A DNA stretch of 64,000 bases. Origin: Granulicella sp. L46 (GTDB lineage Bacteria; Acidobacteriota; Terriglobia; Terriglobales; Acidobacteriaceae). Each line of letters starts with the position of its first letter. Position 1 is the first letter of the stretch. Both the position numbers and the translations under genes were made by a program. The notes beneath the pieces were generated by a model, which ran no database searches, was not told where the DNA came from, and saw only the letters and a program-made list of their open reading frames with translations. The stretch covers positions 322,215 through 386,214 of the forward strand of contig NZ_LMUT01000009.1 of assembly GCF_009765785.1 (NCBI RefSeq), read 5' to 3'. This document shows positions 36,789 through 45,594 of this stretch, one piece after another.

Positions 36789-36829
36789 CATAATCTGGCC
36801 ACCGTGGCCACATTATGGTGAAACTGACA
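36789..36829. repeat. Imperfect 29-bp palindrome with adjacent TGTCA terminus, possible transposon end
   Basis: CATAAT-CT-GGCCAC-C-GTGGCC-AC-ATTATG (36789-36817) is nearly self-complementary. On the minus strand, TGTCAGTTTCACCATAAT begins at 36829 and runs into it; TGTCA-type ends are used by IS21 and Tn7/Tn5053-like elements. It lies between the TniQ-like remnant and the 3' end of dnaN, so it could be a leftover element end, or merely a terminator for dnaN. No matching opposite end was found. Confidence 0.4.
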
Positions 36830-36850
36830 CCTCGCCGTGCGCGTAGGACC

Positions 36851-38101
36851 TCAGATGCGCATGGGCATTAGGATGTAGCGGTACTTGACGTCTTCGTTGG
36901 CGTCTTCGGGGCGCATCTGGCCGGCGGACTGGGCGTCTTTGAACTCGAGGCGGACTTCGCCTTGAACGCCTGTGGCGCGGAGGAAGTCGACCAGGTAGGA
37001 GCTGTTGAAGCCTACGACTAGGGGGTCGTAGTTGTAGGGGGTTTCGATGATGTCTTCGGATTCGCCGGCGTCGGTGGACTGGGCGCTGAGCTTGAGCTCG
37101 TTCTGTTCGAGGCGGATCTTGATGGCGCCGGAACGCTCGTCGGCGAACTGGGCTACGCGCTGGATGCTGGCCATCAGGTCTTCGCTGCGGACGATGACGA
37201 ACTTGGTGTTGTCGCGCGGGAGGACGGCTTCGTAGTTGGGGAACTGCCCGGTGAGCTTGCGGCTGGTGAGGACGCGGCCTCCGACTTTGAAGAAGAGGGT
37301 CTGGTCGTCGTCGCCGAACTCGAGGGTAGTGGCGTCCGAGGAGGCTAGCAGGCTGGAGAGCTCCGCGAGGGCTTTGCGGGGGATGAGGGTTTTCTTTTCG
37401 CCGGAGATGCCTTCGAGGTTTTCGCCGAGCTTTTCGATGTGGGCGAGACGGTGGCCGTCGGTGGCGACCATGGCCATGGACTCTGCCTTGAGGACGAGGA
37501 GGGCGCCGTTGAGGGTGTAGCGGGATTCTTCGTTGGAGATGGCGAAGATCGTTTTCGCGATCATGTTGGCGAGTGCGGACGAGGAGATTTTGTAGGCGCC
37601 GGCGGCGGGGAATTCGGGCACCTGGGGGAAGTTGGCGCGGGCCATGCCGACCATCTTGGTGTTCGAGCGGCCGGACTTGATCTGGACCCAGTGGTTGTCC
37701 ATGAGCTTGAGCGAGATGTCGCCGTCGCCGAGGAGCTTGATGTAGTCGTAGAGCTTGCGCGCGGGGATGGTGCAGGCGCCGGGCTTCTTGACCTTCGCGG
37801 CGCAGGACGTGCGGAGCGATTGGTCGAGATCGGTGGCGGTGATGGTGAGCTTGCCTGCGCCGAGCTCGTCGACGGTGGCTTCGAAGAGGAAGTTCGAGAG
37901 GATCGGGATGGTGGTCTTGCGCTCAACGACGGATTGTGCGGCCGTGAGCTCGCGGAGGAGTTCGGCGCGGGAGACCGTGATCTCGAGATTGCCAGTGGGG
38001 ACGGCTTCGGGGGTGATGGCGGCGGTAGACACGATGGTGGCTCTCCCTTGCTCTTGCGCTGCGGCAGATTGCTCTGCCGGTGTGAGGGCGGTGGTGGACA
38101 T
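36851..38101 (-). CDS. dnaN: DNA polymerase III sliding clamp (beta subunit)
   Basis: 416 aa ring-forming processivity clamp. Three repeated clamp domains: from about residue 38 (NLEITVSRAELLRELTAAQSVVERKTTIPILSNFL), about 160 (AAGAYKISSSALANMIAKTIFAISNEESRYTLNGALL) and about 290 (NTKFVIVRSEDLMASIQRVAQFADERSGAIKI), ending in the conserved YRYILMPMRI. The first about 37 residues, rich in Ala and Thr, extend beyond the usual start of 366-380 aa clamps. The ATG at 38099-38101 has AGGGGAG upstream. dnaN is about 5 kb from dnaA and on the opposite strand, unlike the usual dnaA-dnaN operon. Confidence 0.97.
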   Translation of the reverse strand: MSTTALTPAEQSAAAQEQGRATIVSTAAITPEAVPTGNLEITVSRAELLRELTAAQSVVERKTTIPILSNFLFEATVDELGAGKLTITATDLDQSLRTSCAAKVKKPGACTIPARKLYDYIKLLGDGDISLKLMDNHWVQIKSGRSNTKMVGMARANFPQVPEFPAAGAYKISSSALANMIAKTIFAISNEESRYTLNGALLVLKAESMAMVATDGHRLAHIEKLGENLEGISGEKKTLIPRKALAELSSLLASSDATTLEFGDDDQTLFFKVGGRVLTSRKLTGQFPNYEAVLPRDNTKFVIVRSEDLMASIQRVAQFADERSGAIKIRLEQNELKLSAQSTDAGESEDIIETPYNYDPLVVGFNSSYLVDFLRATGVQGEVRLEFKDAQSAGQMRPEDANEDVKYRYILMPMRI

Positions 38102-38675
38102 AGGTAGGTCTCCCCTCGGAATTTGCTTAGAGCAACACCCTGATTCTAGGTTGTGCGAGGGGGTTCGTGCGAGGCGTACACCCTGTGAATTTCAGGGGGC
38201 ATCTTGTGTGATCCTGCGGTGCTGCGCGCACGGCGAGAGTGCTTTGCGTGGGACGGATGATGCGTTGGTGAAACTGGAAATGCCTGGCGGGAGAATGCTT
38301 CTAAGAAACAGAGTGAAAGAGTAGATATTTCTAGTAGTAGTACTCGTTGTGGGTGGAAGAGTGGATAAGCGGGCTAAATTCCCATGCCCATTGGGCAGGA
38401 AGTGGGTACACGGTTTCCAAAACCGGGCAGGTGCGGAGACTGTAACAGGGAAGACAGGACAGGGAGTGGCGATTGGAGAGGGGTTTTCCAATCTACGCAC
38501 AGGCCCTCCGTCGAGGCGGTGAGTTAAACCGGGCGGGTATGTGCGGGGATCGTCCAAAACCGCGTGGATCGTGGCGAATCGTACGGCCTGATTTTGTACA
38601 GGGATCCACGGGCGCGAGGAAATCGGGGCCTGGCGCGTGGGCGCTGAGCGTAGAGGTGAGGGCAGAGGGGGAAGG
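38102..38675. other. Intergenic region upstream of dnaN, possible regulatory region
   Basis: 574 nt without a convincing gene. It contains one DnaA-box-like 9-mer on the minus strand (TTATCCACT at 38360-38368, one mismatch from TTATCCACA), a TGCCCA-T-TGGGCA dyad at 38385-38397 and a short AT-rich stretch near 38310-38340. A dnaN promoter must be here. A single near-consensus box does not make an origin. Confidence 0.4.
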
Positions 38676-39245
38676 TTAGTACCGGTTCGACGAGGTGCGT
38701 TGACGGGAGCGGCCGCGGCTGTCCTGACGATCGTAGGGGCGCTCTGGAGGGATGCGGTAGCCCTCGGGGTAGAGGACGACGAATCGGCGCGGACCTTCGC
38801 CGGAGCTGGCGGTCTGCAGGCCAGAGTCGCGGAGGAAGAGATGCAGCATGCGGCGCTCGCGGGAGTTCATCGGCTGGAAACGGAAGGGCTCGCCGGTGTC
38901 CTCGACCTCTTCGATGGCCGCGTCGGCGGCATCGCGGAGGATGCGGGCGCGGGCTGCCTTGTAGCCGTTGGCGTCGAAGGAGACGCGATCGTGATCCTCG
39001 GGCTCCAGGCGGAGCATCTTCGCGGAGAGGTGCTCGAGGGAGCGCAGAAGCTCTCCATCGCTGCTCAGAAGAAGATCGCTGTCAGGGCCCTTGCACTCGA
39101 CGTAGATGTCGCGGCGCTCAAAGCCGTCGGGATCCACCGCCCCGGCTCCGGCCGTGATCCGGTACTTCAGGCGCAGTCCTCCTGTGGTGGTCAACAGCCT
39201 CATGAGGGATGCAACCTTTTCTGCAGCTACCGATAAATCATCCAT
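38676..39245 (-). CDS. khpB: KhpB/Jag-like RNA-binding protein (KH-R3H)
   Basis: About 189 aa. The middle part (RRDIYVECKGPDSDLLLSSDGELLRSLEHLSAKMLRLEPEDHDRVSFDANGYKAAR) fits the KH domain of Jag/KhpB, and the next segment (EPFRFQPMNSRERRMLHLFLRD) is the R3H domain, with the basic tail GRSRQRTSSNRY. The N-terminal Jag_N domain is missing or divergent. KhpB binds RNA together with KhpA and is encoded beside yidC in many bacteria, as here. Start: ATG at 39243-39245, 10 nt after AAGGA; a TTG two codons upstream is the alternative. Confidence 0.88.
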   Translation of the reverse strand: MDDLSVAAEKVASLMRLLTTTGGLRLKYRITAGAGAVDPDGFERRDIYVECKGPDSDLLLSSDGELLRSLEHLSAKMLRLEPEDHDRVSFDANGYKAARARILRDAADAAIEEVEDTGEPFRFQPMNSRERRMLHLFLRDSGLQTASSGEGPRRFVVLYPEGYRIPPERPYDRQDSRGRSRQRTSSNRY

Positions 39246-39440
39246 ACTCAATCAGTCCTTCGAAGGGGAGAACAAGATCGACAAAACCGAGAAAAGTGAA
39301 GCAGTTTACGAGCCAGAGCCCGTACTACGAGATTATGACACTTAATGACAGTTGTTGATGTCGTGAAAATCTGGTAAAGGGGCGCAAGCAGCTTCCAACC
39401 TGCTGAAGCTCAATGCACAATCGTTTGTGCGGGATGGAAA

Positions 39441-41273
39441 TTACTTTCGACCCTGGATGGTTTTGGCTGTTGTCGCGCGCTGCCCCGGCTTGGGAGCGGC
39501 CACCTTGCGGCGGGCTCGCTTGGCGGCGATCTCCTTCATCTCGCGACCGAGGGAGGTCTGGTTCATCACCAACTGCGTGGCAATCATGACCAGGTTTCCG
39601 ACGTTCCAGTAGAGGGCAAGACCCGATGCGTACTGCCAGGTGAGGTAGCCGGAGAAGAGGGGCATGACGAAGGCCATCATCTTCTGCTGTTGCGGATCGA
39701 CACCCGGAGAAGGCGTGTAGAACTGCGCCAGGAACGAGGTGGCGACCATCAGGATGGGAAGGATGTGGTAGGGGTCGGCGGCGGAGAGGTCTGGCAGCCA
39801 GAAGAAGTGCGCCTGGCGGAGCTCGACGACCTTGGTCATCATGGTGAAGAAGGCGAAGAGCAGGGGGAGCTGGATGAGCGACGGGATGCAGCCGCCCAGC
39901 ATGCTGACACCGTTAGCCTTCTGCATGGCCATGACCTCGGCGTTCATCTCGGCGGCCTTGGGGTCGGTGGGTTTGGGGTTCTTGTACTTGGCCTTGATGG
40001 CGTCGACCTGGGGCTGGATGCGCTGCATCTTGAGCGCGGACTTCATGCCCTGGATGCGCAGGGGTAGAAGCACCACGTTGATCATGACGGTGAAGATGAT
40101 GATGGCCCATCCCCACGAGTAGTTGTGTACGCCGGCATCATGCGGCGCGATCCAGGAGTGCACCGCGCGCAGGCCGAGGAAGAGGTACTTGCCGATGGGG
40201 CCGAAGAAGCCGAAGTCGAGGAGGGGTTCGAGGTTCCCGCCGTCTGCGGTGTGGACGTTCTTGAGGACTTCGACTGCTTTGGGACCGACGAAGATGCTGG
40301 TTGCCGTGTGGCCAGTGGTGGAGCCGAGGGCGGTGCCGAGGATGGGCAGCTCCTTGGAGGCTGGCGCTGCACCTTTGGCGCTGCTCGCCGTCACCTTGGC
40401 GATGTCGATCTTGTGCTGGAACGTGACGATCGAGGCATCGTCGGGCTTGTCGGGCATGAAGACGGCGCCGAAGTATTGATCGCTGAGGGCGGCGAAGTCG
40501 AAGGGGCCGTTGAGGGTAGCGCCGCCGGAGATCTTCTTGAAGGAGAGGTGGTCGGTCTTGCCGTTGGAGCTGGTGTCGATCTGCGCGCCTACGTAGGTCG
40601 ACGCTGTCTCCATGTCGCCGAGGCCGGCGGGCCAGGAGAGCAGCGCGCGGATGGGAGCGCCGTCGCGGAGGACCTCGGTGTCGGCGTGGATCACGTAGGT
40701 GTCGGTGAAGGTGAAGGTCTTGGTGACCGAGAGATTGCCCTGGGAGTACTTGAAGGTGAGCGAGGCCGGCGCTTGCAGCGTTCCGGTGGCTGACGGGACG
40801 TAGAGGGCGCTCGCGAGCTGTTTGGTCAGGCCGTCGTCGTAGGTATAGAGCGAGAGGGGATAGCCGTAGAGGTTGGCCGCGCCGTCATGCACCATGTCCA
40901 GCGGATGTCCGGAATTGTCCTTGTACTTCTTGAGGATCCAGGAGGTGACCTGGCCGCCCTGGTTGGAGAATGTGATCTTGTAGAGGGTGTTCTCTACTGT
41001 GGTCGAGCTCTGGGCAGCGGCGACGACTACTGGCGTGGCCGAGGCAGCTGCTGACGTGCCTGCAGTCGGGGATGTGGCCGAAGAGGTGCCGGCGGTTGCT
41101 GGCGCGGTGACGGCAGCAGGATGCTCGGGCGACTCCAGGGCGGGGTTTTTCTGTGCGCGCCAATACTGCATACCTAAGACAACGCCGAGGCCGACGATCA
41201 GCATGAGAAAAAGAGAGCGGTTGTCCTGGCTTCCACCACCACCGCCCTGATTGGGATTACGAAACTCTGGCAA
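39441..41273 (-). CDS. yidC: Membrane protein insertase YidC
   Basis: 610 aa. N-terminal TM anchor (SLFLMLIVGLGVVLGMQYW), an Ala/Thr-rich linker, a large periplasmic beta domain (about 100-370) and the conserved five-TM-type core: NYSWGWAIIIFTVMINVVLLPLRIQGMKSALKMQRIQPQ, with the hydrophilic-groove Arg in LPLR, then MLGGCIPSLIQLPLLFAFFTMM and MMAFVMPLFSGYLTWQYASGLALYWNVGNLV. The basic tail (ARRKVAAPKPGQR) may help dock ribosomes. It inserts inner-membrane proteins alone or with SecYEG. It lies between khpB and yidD in the conserved rpmH-rnpA-yidD-yidC-khpB order. Confidence 0.97.
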   Translation of the reverse strand: MPEFRNPNQGGGGGSQDNRSLFLMLIVGLGVVLGMQYWRAQKNPALESPEHPAAVTAPATAGTSSATSPTAGTSAAASATPVVVAAAQSSTTVENTLYKITFSNQGGQVTSWILKKYKDNSGHPLDMVHDGAANLYGYPLSLYTYDDGLTKQLASALYVPSATGTLQAPASLTFKYSQGNLSVTKTFTFTDTYVIHADTEVLRDGAPIRALLSWPAGLGDMETASTYVGAQIDTSSNGKTDHLSFKKISGGATLNGPFDFAALSDQYFGAVFMPDKPDDASIVTFQHKIDIAKVTASSAKGAAPASKELPILGTALGSTTGHTATSIFVGPKAVEVLKNVHTADGGNLEPLLDFGFFGPIGKYLFLGLRAVHSWIAPHDAGVHNYSWGWAIIIFTVMINVVLLPLRIQGMKSALKMQRIQPQVDAIKAKYKNPKPTDPKAAEMNAEVMAMQKANGVSMLGGCIPSLIQLPLLFAFFTMMTKVVELRQAHFFWLPDLSAADPYHILPILMVATSFLAQFYTPSPGVDPQQQKMMAFVMPLFSGYLTWQYASGLALYWNVGNLVMIATQLVMNQTSLGREMKEIAAKRARRKVAAPKPGQRATTAKTIQGRK

Positions 41274-41379
41274 GAGGGATTCCTACGCTTTCCAAGGCCG
41301 GTATGGGTTCACGGCCAGTCAACTTCTAATGGTAAATGGTGAGAGTGGCGATTTGATCCGTTGGGGCGCGGATTCGGGG

Positions 41380-41628
41380 TTAGGGGACTGGGTCGTGGCC
41401 GCCGGATGCGAAGGGATGGCAGCGGGCGATGCGGCGCAGGGCAAGCCAGCTTCCGCGAAGCCAGCCGTGGCGGACGACCGCTACGTACGCGTACTCGCTG
41501 CAGGTGGGAAGGTACTTGCACTGGGTGACCGCAAAGACGTGCAACAAGGGAGACACGCCGCGCTTGTAGAACGCGAGCAGCGCGGCGGCGGTCCGTTCCC
41601 GGCGCGGGCTGGCGGGAGGGTCTGTCAT
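41380..41628 (-). CDS. yidD: Membrane protein insertion efficiency factor YidD
   Basis: 82 aa. The family signature is complete: [39 protein letters not shown], with the conserved Cys residues of CKYLPTCS, then [24 protein letters not shown]. The ATG at 41626-41628 overlaps the rnpA stop (ATGA), so the two are translationally coupled; the frame upstream to 41667 lies inside rnpA. The protein attaches to the inner membrane by an amphipathic helix and assists YidC. Confidence 0.95.
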   Translation of the reverse strand: MTDPPASPRRERTAAALLAFYKRGVSPLLHVFAVTQCKYLPTCSEYAYVAVVRHGWLRGSWLALRRIARCHPFASGGHDPVP

Positions 41629-42053
41629 AAGGGGGTTGAAATGGCTACGGAAGCTGAGGGCTCGCACGGGGTGCTGCGGGTTTGGCCGCCGCGGTCGTAG
41701 GCCGCCTGGACGCTGCGGAAGATCGTGGCGACCTCGCGCTTGAGCTGGGCGAACTCCAGGTCGATGACGCTGCGGCGCGGATGCAGAATGACGTCGACTG
41801 GCGCGCTGAGCAGGGGGAGGGCAGCACGGACGGCTTCGCGCAGACGGCGCTTGATGCGATTGCGATCAACAGCCTTACCGAGAGCTTTGGGGACGGTCAG
41901 GCCAATGCGCGGACCCGCGGTCGCTGACCGTCGATCTGCCGGGCGCACGGCATGGAAGTAGGCGAGCTGCTTGCCGAACTGCTTGCGACCAGCCTTGTAG
42001 ACGATCTGGTAGTCGGCGTGTTTGCAGAGACGGTGCGCGGTCGAGGAGGTCAT
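41625..42053 (-). CDS. rnpA: Ribonuclease P protein component
   Basis: 142 aa, slightly longer than the usual 110-125 because of a Pro/Ser-rich tail. The RNR motif is present in [24 protein letters not shown], preceded by the central strand [14 protein letters not shown]. It binds the RNase P RNA and helps it recognise tRNA precursors. It sits downstream of rpmH with a hairpin and a small tandem repeat in the 139-nt gap, and overlaps yidD. Confidence 0.95.
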   Translation of the reverse strand: MTSSTAHRLCKHADYQIVYKAGRKQFGKQLAYFHAVRPADRRSATAGPRIGLTVPKALGKAVDRNRIKRRLREAVRAALPLLSAPVDVILHPRRSVIDLEFAQLKREVATIFRSVQAAYDRGGQTRSTPCEPSASVAISTPL

Positions 42054-42094
42054 GGAAGGGTAACCGCGAATTCAACGAAGTGCTGACTGGAGAG

Positions 42095-42132
42095 ACGCGG
42101 GCTGACGACAGAAACGCGGGCTGAACACAGAA
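42095..42132. repeat. Two tandem 19-bp repeats between rnpA and rpmH
   Basis: ACGCGGGCTGACGACAGAA (42095-42113) is followed directly by ACGCGGGCTGAACACAGAA (42114-42132), two mismatches apart, and by the first bases of a third unit (ACGCG). It lies in the rpmH-rnpA spacer; no function is known to me. Confidence 0.7.
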
Positions 42133-42133
42133 A

Positions 42134-42164
42134 CGCGCTCAAAGGGAGTGCTCCCATGAGCGCG
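42134..42164 (-). terminator. Stem-loop between rpmH and rnpA (attenuator or partial terminator)
   Basis: CGCGCTC (42134-42140) pairs with GAGCGCG (42158-42164), with an inner GGGAG/CTCCC stem around a 2-nt loop. It lies 28 nt beyond the rpmH stop. Without a clear T-run on the minus strand, it probably lowers read-through or protects the rpmH message. Confidence 0.55.
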
Positions 42165-42192
42165 CTGTTGGACATTGCGCGTAACAGCGCGA

Positions 42193-42348
42193 CTAGTCGC
42201 GGAAGCCTGCGGAGACGGCGATCTTGTGACGACCCTTGGCGCGGCGGCGGCTGAGAACAGCGGCTCCGGCCTTGGAGGCCATGCGAACGAGGAAGCCGTG
42301 GACCTTGCTGCGACGGCGGCGATTGGGTTGGAAGGTGCGCTTAGGCAT
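42193..42348 (-). CDS. rpmH: 50S ribosomal protein L34
   Basis: 51 aa, read directly from the minus strand: [20 protein letters not shown], then [19 protein letters not shown] and [12 protein letters not shown]. Every hallmark of L34 is present (KRTFQPN start, basic [14 protein letters not shown]). ATG at 42346-42348, TAG at 42193-42195. It is the first gene of the rpmH-rnpA-yidD-yidC-khpB series, transcribed away from dnaA. It belongs to the large ribosomal subunit. Confidence 0.98.
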   Translation of the reverse strand: MPKRTFQPNRRRRSKVHGFLVRMASKAGAAVLSRRRAKGRHKIAVSAGFRD

Positions 42349-42884
42349 GATGTTTGTCCTGTATCAAATTTCGAAGATGTCTGCTGGTCTCAATCGCATT
42401 CGCGAATGCCGATATATCCGGCGTAAGACACTGGAGGGGCTGTAACGGCCCACTCGACAGCAAGTCTTGAGTATATCTGACTTGAGGAAAACCGGCAACG
42501 AAATACCGCGCGGAAGGTGTCGGAAGAGTTGACCGATCCGGTTACCGAAAGCCGTTCATGGATTCTTCACAATGGATGGTGCAACTCAAAAAAAGTTTCT
42601 CATTTTGGTTAATTTCGCTTGCCAGAGAGGATGGGTTGGCGTGCTAGTATCGATTCCGTTCCCGTGATGCGTGAATTGGCTCACGGCTAAAAATATCCAA
42701 CGGGCCTTGTTATTGCTACACTCCTCCAACGCGAAGTACGGCGATGGGTTTCAACGGCATTTCAGGATGGGCACGCTTTGCGAGTGGACCGCGAAGATGG
42801 ACTTTTTTTGCCTCTTTTTTTGAATATCGCCGTGCGGAGCACGCAACGGTGGACGATAACAGGAAAGTAAGGAAGACTTAAGCG
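42349..42884. other. Divergent rpmH-dnaA intergenic region, candidate replication-origin segment
   Basis: 536 nt without genes, between the divergent rpmH and dnaA starts where many bacteria have oriC. It has AT-rich patches (A7 at 42588, T7 at 42802 and T7 at 42815) in an otherwise GC-rich setting. I find only one weak DnaA-box-like 9-mer (TTCTTCACA at 42563-42571, one mismatch from TTATTCACA). Promoters for rpmH and dnaA must be here. The origin assignment is tentative. Confidence 0.4.
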
Positions 42885-44297
42885 ATGTCATTTGTTCCAG
42901 TCCCGGCAGCCGTACTGAACCAGTGGGTTCGGATTCTGGGTGCGCTCGAGAAAAAAATCAACCGGCAGAGCTTTGAGACATGGTTGAAACCGACGCGCTT
43001 CTCCCACATCAGCGGACGCACACTGCATGTAAGAATTCCCTCCGAAGAGTTCCAGCATATCGGCGACCGGTATGGCGATCTGATCGGCGAGGCGATTGAT
43101 AACCTCGGCCTCGAGATTGACCAGGTGGTCTTCCAGGTGCCTCCGCAGGAAGCTCCGGTACGCGTGCGTGAGGATGGCGGCTTTGCGCCGCAGCCCAGCC
43201 ACAGCCAGAATGCGCCGCGCCGCGGCAATGGCAATTCCATGCCAGCAGGCCCTGAGCAGTCGCGCTTCGACTGGAACACGGCCGCGCAGTTGAATCCGCG
43301 CTACCAGTTCGATTCTTTCGTGATCGGCAGCGGCAACCAGTTCGCACAGGCGGCCGCGCAGGCTGTCGCCGAGCGCCCGTCCAAGGCTTACAACCCGTTG
43401 TTCGTCTACGGCGGCGTTGGGCTCGGGAAAACGCATCTGATGCAGGCCATCGGACACCTCGTAAAGGCACGCAATCCTCTCGCTTCGGTCAGCTATGTGT
43501 CGGGCGAGAAGTTTACCAACGAGATGATCAACTCGGTGCGCTACGACAAGATGACCGGGTTCCGCGATAAGTACCGCACGGTGGACGTGCTGCTGATCGA
43601 TGACATCCAGTTCCTCGCCGGCAAGGAGCGCACGCAGGAGGAGTTCTTCCACACCTTCAACGCGCTGCATGAGCAGAGCAAGCAGATCGTGGTGGCGAGC
43701 GACCGTCCTCCCAAGGAGCTGAACGATTTTGAAGATCGCTTGCGCTCGCGCTTTGAGTGGGGCCTGGTGGTCGACATTCAGCCGCCGGATCTCGAGACCA
43801 AGGTTGCCATCCTGCAGCGCAAGGCGGAGCTTGAGCAGACTGTCCTGCCGACCGATGTGGCGCTGTTCATCGCTGGCAATGTGCGGACCAATGTGCGTGA
43901 GCTTGAGGGTGCGCTGGTGCGGTTGATTGCGTGGTGCTCGCTGCATGGCGTGGAGATTACGCTGCCGACAGCGCAGCAGTGCCTGAAGCAGTTCATCGAC
44001 ACACAGGTTCGCAAGATCACGATTGAGGCGATTCAGCGGGCCGTTGCGGAAAGCTTCGGCATGCGGGTTGCGGAGTTGAAGCAGAAGAATAACTCGCGGC
44101 AGATCGTGGTGCCGCGGCAGATCGCTATGTATCTTGCCAAGCAGTTGACCGAGGCTAGCCTGCCTGAAATTGGGCGGCAGTTCGGTGGCAAACACCACAC
44201 CACCGTGATGCACTCAATCGCCAAGATTGATACTCAGCGGCGGACTGACAAGGACCTCAATCGCACTGTCAATAAGCTGATGGAGACGCTTGGGTAG
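42885..44297 (+). CDS. dnaA: Chromosomal replication initiator DnaA
   Basis: 470 aa. Domain I (about 10-90; WVRILGALEKKINRQSFETWLKPTRF), a linker, AAA+ domain III (about 135-345) with Walker A VYGGVGLGKTHLM, Walker B VLLIDDIQFLAG and the Arg finger region (FEDRLRSRFEWGLVVDIQPPD), and domain IV with the DnaA signature QIAMYLAKQLTEASLPEIGRQFGGKHHTTVMHSI that binds DnaA boxes. GGAAG stands 9 nt before the ATG. It is followed by an intrinsic terminator and is not in an operon with dnaN. Confidence 0.98.
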   Translation: MSFVPVPAAVLNQWVRILGALEKKINRQSFETWLKPTRFSHISGRTLHVRIPSEEFQHIGDRYGDLIGEAIDNLGLEIDQVVFQVPPQEAPVRVREDGGFAPQPSHSQNAPRRGNGNSMPAGPEQSRFDWNTAAQLNPRYQFDSFVIGSGNQFAQAAAQAVAERPSKAYNPLFVYGGVGLGKTHLMQAIGHLVKARNPLASVSYVSGEKFTNEMINSVRYDKMTGFRDKYRTVDVLLIDDIQFLAGKERTQEEFFHTFNALHEQSKQIVVASDRPPKELNDFEDRLRSRFEWGLVVDIQPPDLETKVAILQRKAELEQTVLPTDVALFIAGNVRTNVRELEGALVRLIAWCSLHGVEITLPTAQQCLKQFIDTQVRKITIEAIQRAVAESFGMRVAELKQKNNSRQIVVPRQIAMYLAKQLTEASLPEIGRQFGGKHHTTVMHSIAKIDTQRRTDKDLNRTVNKLMETLG

Positions 44298-44332
44298 GCA
44301 GGGGACCGAGTGTAGAGGATAGGGAAGAGCGA

Positions 44333-44364
44333 GGGCCGCCAGGGATGGCGGCCTTCGTGTTTTT
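44333..44364 (+). terminator. Intrinsic terminator of dnaA
   Basis: GGCCGCC (44334-44340), loop AGGGAT, GGCGGCC (44347-44353), followed by TTCGTGTTTTT. It lies 36 nt beyond the dnaA stop and just before the convergent acyltransferase gene. Confidence 0.85.
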
Positions 44365-44375
44365 GGGGTCGCGAG

Positions 44376-45503
44376 TTAGATTTCGTGCCAGTGCATGCGG
44401 CGGAGGCAGACGTCGCGGAGTCGCAGTGCTGGGCGCTCGATGCCGTAGAAGGAGATGACCGCCGCGCCAAGAATCCAGAGCCAACTGATGGGGAAGTTGA
44501 TCCACCAGGCGTTGCTCCCGAATACCTCGACGTTGAGAGGGTGGGTGAAGAACGTCTGCCAGATGTACAGCGAGTAGGAGAGGCGTCCAACCCACGCGAC
44601 GACGGGTTGATTGAGGATGCGGCCCTGTGGGCTTGCAGGATTTCGCACCAGCCACAACAGCCACATTAGGACAAAGAAGCCGTTGAGTGTCATGCCCAAC
44701 GGAAGATCCCAATAGTTTTGAAATCGCACGGTGAGGGCGTTGAGAACGATGAAGATCGATGCGGGCAAAAGCCATGGCCAGCGGGTTGCTCGGATGTAGA
44801 TTCGCTCGAAGCGGGCATGCCCTTGCTGCAGGGCGCCGAGTGCGCCAAACATCAGGCCGTCCGCCTGCATGTGGAACATGCCCATGTTGCGGTACGCGGG
44901 AAAGTAGCGGAAACAGATCATGCGTACGAAGGGCTCGGCGATGAGCACTGCGAGCGCGATCCGAGATGCGCGGCGCCGGCCCACCGCGTCGCTGCGATGC
45001 AGGAGACACAGTACCAGCGTGGTCGGCCAGAGGACGTAGAACTGCTCCTCGATGCATAGCGACCAAAGGTGCTCCATCGCCCATAGATCCACGTGGTGGG
45101 CGTAATTGCGCGTCAGGGTGAGCGCCGCTATCAGCTCGTGACGGTTCATCCCTGGAAGGTGCCCGGTCGCGCCGAGAGCGGCGAGGAAGAGCACATAGGC
45201 ATAGAGCGGCGGCAGGATGCGAAACGCTCGCCGCAGGTAAAAACTTCTCAGGCTGATGGCATGGGTCTTGTCTTGTTCGCGCAGCAGCAGTGTGGTGATG
45301 AGGAATCCGGAGATAACGAAAAATATGAAGACGCCGAGCGCGCCGTTGCCCAGCAAGCGTAAGGGAAATGGAATGAATTTATAGAGCGAGTGGCGCAGCA
45401 GGGTGTGCAGCACAATCACGAGCAATACCGACAGCGCGCGCAGCCCGTCGAGGCTGGGAATGTGCCGCGGTCGCTGGATGGATGCTGTCGAAGGTTCAGT
45501 CAT
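44376..45503 (-). CDS. Acyltransferase 3 family membrane protein
   Basis: About 375 aa with about ten TM segments. The N-terminal RHIPSLDGLRALSVLLVIVLHTLL contains the family's Asp-Gly-x-Arg and the catalytic His. FFVISGFLITTLLLREQ and FYLRRAFRILPPLYAYV follow, then HLWSLCIEEQFYVLWP (E-E-Q-F-Y motif). Such enzymes O-acylate sugars, lipids or polysaccharide units in the membrane. The target cannot be inferred. The start is the ATG at 45501-45503 (GGTGAG upstream); a second ATG lies five codons earlier. Single gene, convergent with dnaA. Confidence 0.9.
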   Translation of the reverse strand: MTEPSTASIQRPRHIPSLDGLRALSVLLVIVLHTLLRHSLYKFIPFPLRLLGNGALGVFIFFVISGFLITTLLLREQDKTHAISLRSFYLRRAFRILPPLYAYVLFLAALGATGHLPGMNRHELIAALTLTRNYAHHVDLWAMEHLWSLCIEEQFYVLWPTTLVLCLLHRSDAVGRRRASRIALAVLIAEPFVRMICFRYFPAYRNMGMFHMQADGLMFGALGALQQGHARFERIYIRATRWPWLLPASIFIVLNALTVRFQNYWDLPLGMTLNGFFVLMWLLWLVRNPASPQGRILNQPVVAWVGRLSYSLYIWQTFFTHPLNVEVFGSNAWWINFPISWLWILGAAVISFYGIERPALRLRDVCLRRMHWHEI

Positions 45504-45594
45504 GCACGGCTCACCCATTGCCGCATTGTCTATCGCTTCGTGGAGGAACGTCCTATTATCCCCGAAGCGTCGCGATCAATGGGTGACTAGTCGC

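Noticed and set aside
42888-44213. 441-codon minus-strand frame opposite dnaA
   Set aside because: dnaA on the plus strand has all family motifs; the opposite frame is an antisense by-product of GC-rich codon use.
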